From positions 93,787,691-93,851,690 of the forward strand of contig NC_080423.1 in NCBI RefSeq assembly GCF_029873635.1: a stretch of 64,000 bases of DNA, in the 5' to 3' direction. The position numbers were made by a program, and so were the translations under genes. Shown one piece after another: positions 48,101 through 55,522 of the stretch (position 1 is the stretch's first letter; every line of letters starts with the position of its first letter). The DNA comes from Malania oleifera (Eukaryota; Streptophyta; Magnoliopsida; Santalales; Ximeniaceae). The notes under the pieces are model-generated. The model made no database searches and was not told the origin of the DNA. It worked only from the letters and a program-made list of their open reading frames with translations.

Positions 48101-49947
48101 CATGTTGGCTAGTGGAAGATTGCAAGATGGCATGAACTTCTACCTCCTCTTGTTGATATTTTCTTATACATCATGCTAAAATCCTCCTATCAAACAGCCA
48201 TGGATTCCTTAAAAAGAATGTGACTAATCTTGTGAGGAAAGATTGCACGTCTCCACATTGGAACCGGTCTAAGTTACGCAAACAACGCTGACGGACCTTC
48301 AAGCTGGTATTGTTCACCCAAGCTATTGTGTATGGATTGGGGTGTGCTTTGACCTTCGACTTCAACTTCTCCACGACTCAAAAAAATTTCAATTGTGCAA
48401 TTACTGGGATTGATAAACAAAATGTAAAATTGTTTCAGACAGATCATTTGAGTTTGAAAAGTAATCATTTTTCTCTGAACTTCTTGTTCTACATCCTTGC
48501 GGAAAGAGAGGACTGTCAATCTTTGACATTGCCGTCCTTCTACACTTCAGTCAGTACTTCTTCACAGCATCAATTACTTGTGTTTATCTTTTTTTTTTTT
48601 TTTTGGTTTGGATTTTTGGGGTTGCAATTGCCATTGCATAATTAGCAAATTATGTGCAAAATTGGTGCTCAAAATATTTAATTGCTGGTTGATTCTTAGA
48701 AACTGATCCTGAGTGTTGTCTTCCATGAGGTCATAGTTTGAACTTGGCACGTCTCCTCAGCTGTTCAACAGGCTTTCCTTAACACCACTCCACTAGAAGT
48801 TTTCTCATATCGAAGGGAAAATGTAGCTTTGGAGGAAGAGAAATAGAGAGATTGAAAAAAAATACAAAAAAAAAAACAGGCTTTCTGTTTTTGTTTTTAG
48901 TTTTAGTAAGAGAACCAAACAGGTTGATGTTTTCTTTTTTAGTTTGTGTTTATTTATTTATTTTTTTTTATGTTTCTTAGTTTCATTTTCAGAATTTTCA
49001 GCAGTGGTACCAGACACTTGTACAGAATGTTATTAGGCTTTGATTCTCAATTGTGGATTTCAGATTTTGATGCATGATTTAGTCTCGTTTTAACAACTAT
49101 GCCTGGGATGTTTGGGGATAATTTGTGACAATAAAGTGACATATGGCTCAAATATGCATATATATTCTTAATAAACAATTTATTGGGCGAAATACATGGA
49201 TTTCCCTCAGGTTTGCCGACGAAGACCTTTCCTGATGTTTAGAAAAATCACGCTAATCTCCCTTGATTTTTAAATAAAACGACACATATAGCCCCCAGTA
49301 GTTTACCATCTCCTTCAGAACATAAGTCAGAAATATTTATATAATTTCCCACGAGTATGCATCTTCTTCTCCATGAGTATTCTCACTGGATAACTTTGTG
49401 CTGACCAATGACACAGTGTTCTCATTGAAACTCATCCAAGAACAATATGAAATTTTTTTTCCTTGATTATTAAGGCTTCTTTCTTCCCATTTAAGGGATG
49501 AAATTCATTGTTAAGGCATATATGAAGTCATCATGAGGTCGACAAACAAGGATATAATGTTGTTATATATAAATGTTAGGGAGCACACAAGTGGAGGTCT
49601 GCATCTTTTTGAAAAACCTCAAGGGGAGGTTGGTGTATTTTGTCCAAATTCATCAGTCAAAAGTTGCATAAATTACTTTTGTGAGTCAATCACAAACATC
49701 TCCCAGATGCTTGCACGCAGCTACTAAATATATATTTTCTGCGCACTTTATTATTATGAGTTGCCAATTGTTTATGATTGTTCATCATATGTGCTTCTGT
49801 GTTTGGTTTGAGATGAATTATTGACAGTTTTGTGTTTCCAGGTTTGAAAGAGAGAGGACATGCCCTTTGTGCAGGGCATTGGTAAAACCTGCAGATCTCC
49901 GATCATTTGGCGATGGTTCTACTAGTCTGTTTTTCCAGCTATTCTGA
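14499..49947 (+). CDS. RNFT1-like: RNFT1-like membrane RING-finger E3 ubiquitin ligase, 8 exons
   Basis: Exons 14499-15177, 22406-22482, 22579-22747, 34092-34180, 34288-34452, 34629-34706, 44818-44921 and 49842-49947 join in one frame with GT-AG at every junction, giving 488 residues and a TGA. The N-terminal 200 residues are Ser/Gly-rich and probably disordered. Hydrophobic stretches follow near 209-221, 227-239, 258-278, 297-307, 317-327 and 340-360. The C3HC4 RING has its ligands at C427, C430, C442, H444, C447, C450, C461 and C464. This layout matches the RNFT1/RNFT2 family (in Arabidopsis, as I recall, At5g01960); animal RNFT1 acts in ER-associated degradation, so ER ubiquitin ligase activity is inferred. 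The start at 14499 has A at -3 and G at +4; an in-frame ATG at 14526 is the alternative. Introns 1, 3, 6 and 7 are filled with transposons; 15178-15769, 21662-22405 and 43538-44817 hold nothing I recognise. Confidence 0.93.
15806..16000. repeat. Local triplication inside the Gypsy-like 3' LTR
   Basis: The words GAGAGTTGGGAGAGGAAGAC or GCTGGGAGAGGAAGACTAC, followed by AATTTGGATTTCCAATGGTA or close forms, occur three times (near 15806, 15868 and 15950). The other LTR of the element lacks them, so the expansion happened in this copy or its master. Confidence 0.7.
17234..19881 (-). mobile_element. RTE-type LINE copy A, 5'-truncated
   Basis: The element sits inside the Gypsy-like interior with an 8-bp target duplication ACTCATTA (17226-17233, 19882-19889). 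On the minus strand it runs from part of the endonuclease (NGVGIIID and [11 protein letters not shown] near 19740-19880) through decayed reverse transcriptase to the 3' terminal GACCCCACCTAGTGGGACTT and a TTGTTG-type tail characteristic of plant RTE elements. The reading frame is interrupted by several stops and shifts. Copy B at 24938 aligns over nearly the whole length. Confidence 0.8.
22406..22482 (+). CDS. RNFT1-like: RNFT1-like exon 2
   Basis: Encodes residues 227-252, [13 protein letters not shown] followed by [13 protein letters not shown], a stretch strongly conserved in plant members of the family as I remember them. The acceptor is TGCAG at 22401-22405 and the donor is AAG before GTGATG. 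The following intron is only 96 bp. Confidence 0.93.
22579..22747 (+). CDS. RNFT1-like: RNFT1-like exon 3
   Basis: Encodes residues 253-308 plus one base, including the hydrophobic helix [20 protein letters not shown] and the [13 protein letters not shown] helix. The acceptor is CTACAG. The donor at GTGCGT splits an Asp codon that exon 4 completes, 11.3 kb downstream. Confidence 0.92.
22957..24140. mobile_element. hAT element carrying a captured gene fragment
   Basis: The 12-bp terminal inverted repeat TAGGGGTGAGCA (right end TGCTCACCCCTA) and the perfect 8-bp target duplication GTTCAGAA (22949-22956, 24141-24148) identify a hAT element. Both ends are rich in CGGTTAA/TTAACCG words. It has no transposase, so it is non-autonomous. 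The GC-rich middle (about 23120-23930) is unlike the ends and the surrounding intron and includes a PLAT-domain gene piece. The intact target duplication suggests a fairly recent insertion into intron 3. Confidence 0.88.
23411..23760 (+). pseudogene. Captured PLAT/LH2-domain gene fragment inside the hAT
   Basis: The frame from 23413 reads [20 protein letters not shown] and then [12 protein letters not shown] and LEAWGGLMG. After a shift near 23590 the next frame continues [25 protein letters not shown] and [11 protein letters not shown]. This is the order of a plant PLAT-domain stress protein (At4g39730-type, secreted or ER lipid-associated). The signal peptide and the C-terminal end are missing and the frame is shifted once, so it is not a working gene. 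A CTTGACAG acceptor-like site just upstream (23403-23411) suggests that part of an intron was taken too. Confidence 0.8.
24938..27540 (-). mobile_element. RTE-type LINE copy B, 5'-truncated
   Basis: A perfect 12-bp target duplication TTAAGAATTTCT (24926-24937, 27541-27552) bounds a 2.6-kb minus-strand insertion into the Copia remnant. It encodes recognisable RTE reverse transcriptase: [50 protein letters not shown] and [13 protein letters not shown] (25924-26394), then [15 protein letters not shown]. It ends with the plant RTE 3' word GACCCCACTTAGTGGGACTA and a short TTGTTG tail. The frame is interrupted several times. It is better preserved than copies A, C and D. Confidence 0.88.
28335..28641 (+). 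repeat. Two oligo(T)-oligo(G) tracts
   Basis: T16 is followed directly by G14 at 28335-28364. A second tract of about 26 T (one C inside) is followed by G6, TTT and G15 at 28591-28641. A third of the same kind is at 35701-35724. Such runs can form G-quadruplexes and are prone to sequencing and assembly length errors. Confidence 0.75.
28930..29845 (+). mobile_element. L1-type LINE fragment (endonuclease-RT linker and RT start)
   Basis: Plus-strand words such as [18 protein letters not shown], then (in shifted frames) a [12 protein letters not shown]-like block corresponding to the conserved KAPGPDGF, and finally [24 protein letters not shown] and [14 protein letters not shown] match the plant L1 reverse transcriptase start. 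Several stops and frame changes are present. It ends abruptly at about 29850, where a GGCGC-rich composite repeat begins, so that repeat may have inserted here. Confidence 0.65.
29850..32090. mobile_element. Possible DNA transposon with GGCGC-rich ends, carrying an RTE piece
   Basis: The left end (AAGGCGCAAGGCGCACTGAG near 29858) and the reverse complement of the right end (GAGGTGTGCCTTGAGC, then GCACTGAGGCAAAG, 32020-32075) share several words in the same order, so the ends look like imperfect inverted repeats. Between them lie an RTE fragment and sequence I do not recognise. There is no transposase and no clear target duplication. The superfamily is open, and it could also be two separate repeats. 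Confidence 0.35.
30296..31445 (-). mobile_element. RTE-type LINE copy C, fragment with internal duplication
   Basis: It aligns with the middle of RTE copies A and B on the minus strand (for example [19 protein letters not shown], and [17 protein letters not shown] matching the RTE QGSALSPYLF block). About 80 bp around 30510-30575 are repeated in tandem at 30610-30670. Both LINE ends are missing and it is more decayed than copy B. Confidence 0.7.
32669..32905. repeat. 119-bp tandem duplication
   Basis: The word TAGCATGAAAACTGATCTGT begins at 32669 and again at 32788. The units continue in parallel to about 32905 with few differences, ending near CACGAGCCTGCA and CACAAGCCTGCA. It lies in the presumed leader region of the Copia remnant. 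Confidence 0.8.
33341..34091. other. End of intron 3 without recognised elements
   Basis: Apart from an ATC microsatellite (about 33720-33737) and T and A runs before the exon 4 acceptor, nothing is recognised. Two near-identical words GTGATTGGTTCC(T/A)CATGGAA occur at about 33371 and 33410. Confidence 0.5.
34092..34180 (+). CDS. RNFT1-like: RNFT1-like exon 4
   Basis: Encodes residues 309-338 ([20 protein letters not shown] and then [10 protein letters not shown]). The acceptor is TTTTTTCAG; the exon ends CGTAAGCAG before GTATTG. The phase matches exons 3 and 5 exactly. Confidence 0.92.
34288..34452 (+). CDS. RNFT1-like: RNFT1-like exon 5
   Basis: Encodes residues 339-393, beginning [20 protein letters not shown], with the PVWYRFFLN and [19 protein letters not shown] motifs typical of the family. 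It is a phase-0 exon of 165 bp between short introns of 107 and 176 bp. Confidence 0.93.
34629..34706 (+). CDS. RNFT1-like: RNFT1-like exon 6
   Basis: Encodes residues 394-419, [19 protein letters not shown] and then AYATLEQ, the cytosolic link between the last membrane segment and the RING. It is followed by a 10.1-kb intron holding an L1 tail and a full-length Copia element. Confidence 0.92.
35070..35198. mobile_element. MITE, copy 2 (intron 6 of the RING gene)
   Basis: It begins ATGTTTGGGAGAGAGCTTGG and ends TCTATGCTCCCAAATTTGG. The two arms fold back on each other through words such as GATTTCTGTGGATTTGG and CTAAATCCAAGACCTGAAT. The terminal and subterminal words match the elements at 6160 and 63783. 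Confidence 0.55.
35500..36668 (+). mobile_element. L1-type LINE 3' end fragment
   Basis: A plus-strand [19 protein letters not shown]-like block (about 35520) corresponds to the zinc-binding region after the reverse transcriptase of plant L1 elements, and [11 protein letters not shown] (about 36040) matches the conserved WLERNxRIF near the L1 C terminus. The unit ends with AATAAAATTTCTTATCAAAA at 36645-36665, the usual 3' end of these elements. A T10-G14 tract (35701-35724) and a CA run (36340-36362) interrupt it. The frame is broken. Confidence 0.65.
35701..35724 (+). repeat. T10-G14 tract
   Basis: Third oligo(T)-oligo(G) tract of the window, inside the L1 fragment. The G run has the same length (14) as the one at 28351. 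Confidence 0.8.
36669..38346. other. Middle of intron 6, nothing firmly recognised
   Basis: AT-rich intron. A short minus-strand frame at 36927-37127 weakly recalls plant L1 ORF1 sequence, but it is too short to assign. The stretch ends at the target duplication of the Copia element. Confidence 0.4.
38352..38575 (-). repeat. Copia 3' LTR
   Basis: 224 bp. On the plus strand it starts TATTGAAAATT and ends TTTTCCCACA; the partner at 43309 has the expected TG start. The polypurine tract lies directly next to it at 38576-38586. Confidence 0.92.
43309..43532 (-). repeat. Copia 5' LTR
   Basis: 224 bp, TGTTGAAAATT to TTTTCCCACA on the plus strand. The primer site lies directly next to it (plus strand GCTCTGATACCA, ending at 43308). 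Confidence 0.92.
44818..44921 (+). CDS. RNFT1-like: RNFT1-like exon 7, first three quarters of the RING
   Basis: Encodes residues 420-453 plus two bases, with six of the eight RING ligands (CAIC, CKH and CEDC). The acceptor is AATGTAG at 44811-44817; the donor GTTAGT splits a Trp codon inside the RING. Confidence 0.93.
45680..45740. repeat. TATG/TATA microsatellite in intron 7
   Basis: Mixed TG, TA and TATG runs of about 60 bp. Open frames with repeated YICMY residues here are products of the repeat. Confidence 0.85.
45741..47170 (-). mobile_element. L1-type LINE ORF1 remnant
   Basis: Minus-strand frames carry [16 protein letters not shown] and [17 protein letters not shown] (46967-47152), then [18 protein letters not shown] (46890-46942) and [10 protein letters not shown]. 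This resembles the DUF4283-type N-terminal part of plant L1 ORF1 proteins. A polar, charged C-terminal stretch follows to about 45900. Frames are interrupted. The assignment rests on overall pattern, not on a catalytic motif. Confidence 0.45.
47210..47700 (-). mobile_element. RTE-type LINE copy D, 5' endonuclease fragment
   Basis: It aligns by eye with the endonuclease part of RTE copy B (27190-27540): the same order of words such as AAGGTTATTA, CGTATTCATT and GGTGCATAAACA. It continues upstream to a [17 protein letters not shown]-like frame matching the start of RTE endonucleases. It is much more diverged than copies A-C, hence the oldest of the four. Confidence 0.6.
47701..49841. other. End of intron 7, nothing firmly recognised
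   Basis: AT-rich intron with T runs (48590-48605, 48960) and no gene, domain or element end that I can support. Confidence 0.45.
49842..49947 (+). CDS. RNFT1-like: RNFT1-like exon 8, end of RING and C terminus
   Basis: Completes Trp454, then [19 protein letters not shown] with the last two RING cysteines, and ends [14 protein letters not shown] and TGA at 49945-49947. The C-terminal LFFQ(L/I)F tail is a conserved end of the plant proteins as I know them. Confidence 0.93.
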
Positions 49948-50978
49948 AATCAACAATTGTAAAAATTGTGTAGTTTTTCTTCTTTGAAGTCCAAAATGCC
50001 AAATCCATATTTGAAGTGATCGCCTCCTAAGCACCTCATCCAACCACAGGCGAATCTGACTGTATTTTTGCTCTGCCTTGTTCGTGGATAGTGGCAGGAA
50101 GTGGTTCCCAACAGAACTGAACTGAACTGGTTATTTGCTCATATGTTGTATGAAGAATAGGTCAATACTGGAAATGTATTTAATGGTCATTTTAATCTAC
50201 GGACCAAGTTTCTTTGGAAATCCAAACATATGCAACATTGTTCACATGCCATGTTTGTAGATCTTATGTTCTACTGCCCCTCCATGTTTCCCAGGAAGGT
50301 TCACCTCTTTTTGTCATATCATGAAAATTCAGAGGCCGCCGTATGCAAGCAATCTTACCTTCTGATTTTTTTGTCGTCTGTTCTTGTGGGTTATTTTCCC
50401 CCGTTACTGCAGTTTCTTGTTTGAAATACTAAAAAATTAAATTTGTTAAAATGAAAAATGATTTTGAACCACCACTTTTGGAACAATTGAAAATGAAATA
50501 TGATAATTTCTGAAATCACCTCAAAAGTGTTTCATGATTCTTTGCTCTCTTGATTGTTGAGGCCACTCGTATACCAAAAAATTTGTATGCTTGTTCTATG
50601 AAGCGAGCAAGCAGAGGTACCTAAACTGTGGCAAATAAATGTTGATAGAAATGAATATTGTGAATGAACTGAAAAATATGGAGTTGGCTGATTTATGAAG
50701 CTTATGTTGTGTATGCAATAAGCAGCTACCCTAGTCCAACTACTACAGGCAGCAACAACCCTTCATATCAGCATCTTAAAACGCATCATATGCTCGTGTT
50801 GAGTAGCCCTTTTGCGCTATTTGGAATCATGTGGCCAAAAGAATGTTAATGATCATTTATTCTATTCCAATTCCATTTCTATTGCTAAATTGGGCATTGT
50901 TTCCACATGATATATTTACCAGGTTGTTGTTCTTGGGCTTTGGCAAGAAGGATAGTCTATTAACTTTTTTACACTTTG
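49948..50978. other. 3' untranslated and downstream flank of the RING gene
   Basis: The transcript end should lie within the first few hundred bases after the TGA; no strong AATAAA is present near it. The rest is AT-rich intergenic sequence without recognisable genes or elements. Confidence 0.45.
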
Positions 50979-51071
50979 TTTAACCATGTTAACATTCTTT
51001 GTTTACCTTATTCTCTAATTATGGTTTTAGACTACAATAGACTATGTCAAAGTTGGTGATTTTATTATTGT

Positions 51072-51225
51072 TAATAGGTGGGTTAAAGGCAACCGTGGTT
51101 GCTAAACTTATTGCTTAAATCCAATTAGGTCACTGTATTTTAATTTTAGCAAATGAAGTTATCAAAGTTACTGAATACATGACTCGACATCTCCTTCACA
51201 ATTAGGAGAGTAACCACAATCCATG
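51072..51225 (+). repeat. MULE left terminal inverted repeat
   Basis: Pairs with 60182-60437 in inverted orientation. Conserved blocks are the GGTTAAAG word, the GTCACTGTA(T/C)TTTAATTT word, ATCAAAGTTACT and ACATCTCCTTCACA. Confidence 0.75.
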
Positions 51226-52096
51226 CACTTTAGTGATTTGAATGTATCCTTGCGCTGTGCCCAATTATCTTCAATGTGAGGTGCTAAGTATTGTCAAATA
51301 TGACCCCAATCCGAATGTTGGATCGAAGACCTCTGCCTTTCTAGAGCAAGTTTGAAGTTCTAGAATTGTTGAAACCCAAAATTTCTTATTCAACTGATGT
51401 GCAGGTCTATAGGTCATTGGTCAAAGAAAGTAGATTTGAGACCCCCTTGGTTATAAAAATTAGTGCTTTTATTTGCATGTGATGCACTATAAGTCGATGT
51501 GTAGATCAATGTTAGCATATGACGCACTATGGCCCTGGGTTTGGGATATGTATAAAATAAAGGAATTCATAGACAATTTTCACCTATGTTGAGAATGTAT
51601 GAAGTGCATAATGCTTAATTTTTAATGTATTTTAATACGTTGTAGCCCTATTTTTTAAGTTGTATTTAAGAACATAAGCTGCGACATATTGTTTTTGATA
51701 ATGAAGGTGTTGTTTAATTTGGCTGGGCAATAATGATGAATACTTTACCCTAGGATTTCATTATGGTGGTTAGTTATTGCTAGTTGAGGGTGAGAGCATA
51801 TATTCTGCTAGTAGAATTGATTATTTTGATGTGGGTAAATAGTGATGAAATATCATTGTTGGTTATTGAAGACTTGGTTGAGGAGTTCTGTGGTACCAAT
51901 AACTTAAAAACAATTTATTGGGAATGTCATGGAAGATTTAATGATGGCTTGAAAGCATTAAAGCCAATTAAAAATGATAGAGATGCTTTGAGAATGATTG
52001 AAAGGATTCATAAAGATAGGTGGATAGACTTGTATGTTGAAGAAGATGAAAGTGTTGGGCAAAGTGTATGTGTTAAGAAGGTTAATGAACCAAAGA

Positions 52097-52240
52097 GTGG
52101 GAACCAAGTGCTGAGAAGGTTGATGAACCATCTACTGAGAAAAAGTGGGAACCATGTGCTGAGAAGGTTGATGAACCATCTACTAAGAAAGAGTGGGAAA
52201 CATGTGCTAAGAAGCTTGATGAACCATTTATTGAGAATGT
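52097..52240 (+). repeat. 48-bp in-frame repeat in the transposase
   Basis: Units starting GTGGGAACCA or close to it begin at 52097, 52145 and 52193, 48 bp (16 codons) apart. In the ancestral frame they encode an acidic EKVDEPSTEKKWEPCA-like repeat, continued by shorter degenerate ENVDEPPTK units to about 52330. The longest open frame reads the unit in a shifted frame. Confidence 0.75.
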
Positions 52241-53340
52241 TGATAAACTATTAGTTGAGAATGTTGATGAACCACCTACTAAGAATGTTAATGAACTATC
52301 TATTGAACAATTTGATGTATTATCTGTTGAACATGTTGAAAAGGAAGAAGAAAATGACTTTCATGATAGCGATTGTGATGATAAGAATTTTTTGGGATTT
52401 ATGTTGACCTAGTTGTTAAGAGAAAAAAACTGTGGGGAAGAAGGTGTTGGTGTTGATGTCTTAGAGTTAGAATTAGAGTCAAATTATGATGGATCAAATG
52501 ACCTTTATACTAACTATGATTCTAATTTACTATGACCCAATAGGTGGTTATTCAAGATGGTGGAGTGAGTTCAATACAAAGGTCAACGTGGAGGTTCCCC
52601 AATTCAAAGTTATGATGCTATTTAGAGCATTAGATGAATTGAAGTAATTTATTTGGCAGCATGCTTGCAAGAATAGGTTTTTAATAAAATTTGAAAGAAA
52701 TAAAAAGCAAAAGGTCAAAGTTGTAAGCAAATTGGGGTGTCTATATAATTTGTGGGCATCATACAAAAGAGATCGTGCCATAGTTCAAATAAAGACAATG
52801 AACAATACACATAGTTGCTCAAAAGACTTCCAAATAAAGTTTGCATCATTTAGATAGATTGCGAAAAGGAATTTGGAGGTTTTCAGGGTTGACCTGAAAT
52901 GGACAAGGAAAGGTATGCAAAAGAGAGTGAGGCATGACTATCACATTCAGGTTCTTACAACTAAGGCATGTAGTGCTATATATATATGAAAATGCTAGAA
53001 AGGTTTGAGGAAAAGCATATTCAATGCTCAATGGCTACTATAGATAGCTGTTAAGGACAAATCGGGGCAGCATAATCATTATGAACTTAGTTGTATATTT
53101 TGATGTATGTTTCTTTTGATTCTTAAAGGAGGATTTCTTGTCTAGTTGTAGGAGAGTGTTCAACGTGGATGGATGTTTTCTGAAGGGCGGTTAGGTAGGG
53201 TAGTAGGCTTTTGTTGGCATAGATGTCAATGGCTGCATACTCCCTATTGCTTATATAGTTGTTGATGTGTGCAATGATAGTTGGGATTGGTTTCTTGTGC
53301 TTCTGGCAGAAGATTGGACATTCAAAATAACCACTTGTAA

Positions 53341-53601
53341 ACTTTCATGTCGGTAGGCATAAAGGTTAGATTATTGTTGTGATTTTCCTACATTTGGTTT
53401 CATTTTGCTTCATTTCAGCACACTTGCTGCGATTTACTTACATTTGGTTTCATTTGGCTTCAATGCAACACACTTGCTTTAATTTTTATACATTTGGTTA
53501 ATTTGGCTTCATTGTAGCACTAACTTGCTCTGATTTTCATACGCTTGGTTTCATTTGACTTTATTGTAGCACTCATTTGCTTTTTCTCATTATGAATGCA
53601 G
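53341..53601 (+). repeat. About 60-bp tandem repeat in a presumed transposase intron
   Basis: About four units with the words TACATTTGGTTTCATTTGGC, TTCATTGTAGCAC and TTGCT(C/G)TGATTT. The array ends at ATGCAG, directly before the GLVTILKEHF coding block, and no transposase sequence is found within it, so it probably lies in an intron. Confidence 0.65.
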
Positions 53602-55522
53602 GGGCTTGTGACAATATTGAAGGAGCATTTTGTAGGAGCTGAACATAGGTTCTTTGTGTTTCATATGTACGTTAACTTTAGGAAGAAGCATAGAGGTAAG
53701 CTATTAAAAGATTACCTATGACATGTTGCAAGGGCAAACTATATGGTTGAGTTTGAGAAGAAGATGACCATGATCAGAGAAGTTTCCCCCTGTAACTCAT
53801 CAGTGGTTATGCATAAAGTAATATACCAACATAGCAATGGCGTAAGTCTTGTTTCTCATCATTACCCAAGTGCGTTATGCTTCTGAACAAGCTTGATTAT
53901 TAAGGCTAGGAAGAAGGGCATTCTGACACTAAGGGGGGGAATTAGGTGCTAGTTAGCACGGAGGTTACATCTAAAGAGGGAGACCATGAAGAAATGGTTT
54001 GGGCCATTGTGTCCAAAAATGTAGAAGGAAGTAGACAAAGCTAAGGAGGACATCCTACTATGCATCCTCACAATGGTCTGGTGGTCCCAAATTTCTAGCG
54101 CCTTGCCTTCCAGTCAATATGTTATAAACTTAGGATCCCATTCTTGCTTATGCAGGAAGTGGGAGCATACCCTACACTCATGTTGATTCTTACCTTTTTT
54201 TTTACAACAATGAAAAAGTTGAAGCTTATGTCAATGTATGCTACACAATTCAAACAAATCTGAAGATACATGGCCACATTCTTAATCCCCAATAATAGCT
54301 TTGATATGCGGCAGAAGAGAGGAAAGGAATTAGTGCTACCACCAAAGAGAGTTAGGTTCAAACAAGGGAGGAGACATAAATTAAGGAGGAGAGATGTTGA
54401 GGAGATAAAGGAATATAACCTAACCAAGGTCAGTAGGAAAGGTGCTAAGATGAAGTGTTACCTATGTAGGCAAGAAGGCCACACCAAACCAAAAGATTCC
54501 ATGATCATAATTCAGAACCTACTAGACAACTTACTAGCAAAAGCGGACAAGAAGCCCACTCTACTTAACTAACCCTAATAGTGTCCACTTAATCAATCCT
54601 AACAATGTCCACTCAAACAACCCAAAAAGGAATTTTTACAGTGAGGTGGATGCTAGATGTATGTATGAAGTGATTCAATTTGATTACTTTTATTTAATTG
54701 AGATCAACTCCAAGAGTCACTGGATAGTAGCTAGACAGTTGAGAAAGACACTTCCATAGGAGGCCGAGCATACGGCCAAGGCATGGCAAGCAAAAACAAT
54801 AGTAGTAGGGAACACGGCCAAGCATACTGACTAAGAGGCAGCAATAGCAGAATAAAAGGCAGTAACAACATCACCAGCAGGGTACAAGGGCAAGCACATG
54901 ATGTGAGCTGCATTGACCAACAAAAGAGGAATTTGCAATTTAAAAAAAAAAAATAGTTCTTTTTAATGAAATGTGGATAATAGTTTTTTATTCTTTTTTA
55001 TTATTATTTAATAATCCCACTTCATACCACTTTAGATAACAACTTTGGTGTTTATTTGATGTGATATGGTGCACAAGGTGTTTGATGTTTGATTATGACG
55101 AATAGTTTTAAACGACTTTGTATCTTCTTCTTATACTAGGGGTGGCAAAACAGGTCACAACCCAACAGGTAGCATGTTATCAACCCATTTAAAACGGGTT
55201 TGAGTCTAAGGAGGAGCGATATATTTATAAACGAATTAACCTAAACCCAACCCAATTAATAAAACGGGTTAGTCATGTTCGAGTTGGGTGCCCGTTAGGT
55301 CTCCCGTATAACTTTTTATCGAAAAAATATTGAATTTTCTATATATGTATAAATTAAGATATTTGATGCATGTATGATGTACCATGTCTTTTTAAACAAG
55401 TATAGATAAGATACAAGTTATATAACTACATTTTTTGAAATAATTAGGAAGAAAAAAAATGATAAATAGGTTGTTAGTGATATTTTTTAAATTTCAAATC
55501 ATTTTTTTTTAAATAAAATATT

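Larger units (their letters stand above)
51730..54572 (+). pseudogene. Decayed MuDR-type transposase
   Basis: In order: an FHYGG-like start and SLLVIEDLVEEFCG / RFNDGLKALKPIKNDRDALR (51840-52010), typical of the MULE N-terminal domain; an acidic repeat region; the DNA-binding part with IVQIKTMNNTHSCSKDFQIK (52780-52850); the catalytic-domain start with NVDGCFLKG and NDSWDWFLVLLAED (53155-53320); LVTILKEHFVGAEHRFFVFH (53605-53665), matching the conserved GAEHRxCxRHL; and a CCHC knuckle CYLCRQEGHTK (54460-54480). In-frame stops (for example near 52645) and at least one frameshift (near 52090) show that it is dead. A repeat-rich intron probably sits at 53341-53601. Confidence 0.75.

Noticed and set aside
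51784-52254. A 156-codon novel gene with RRLMNHLLRKSG repeats
   Set aside because: The first part is MULE transposase; the repeats are the 48-bp unit read in a shifted frame after a one-base change near 52090.
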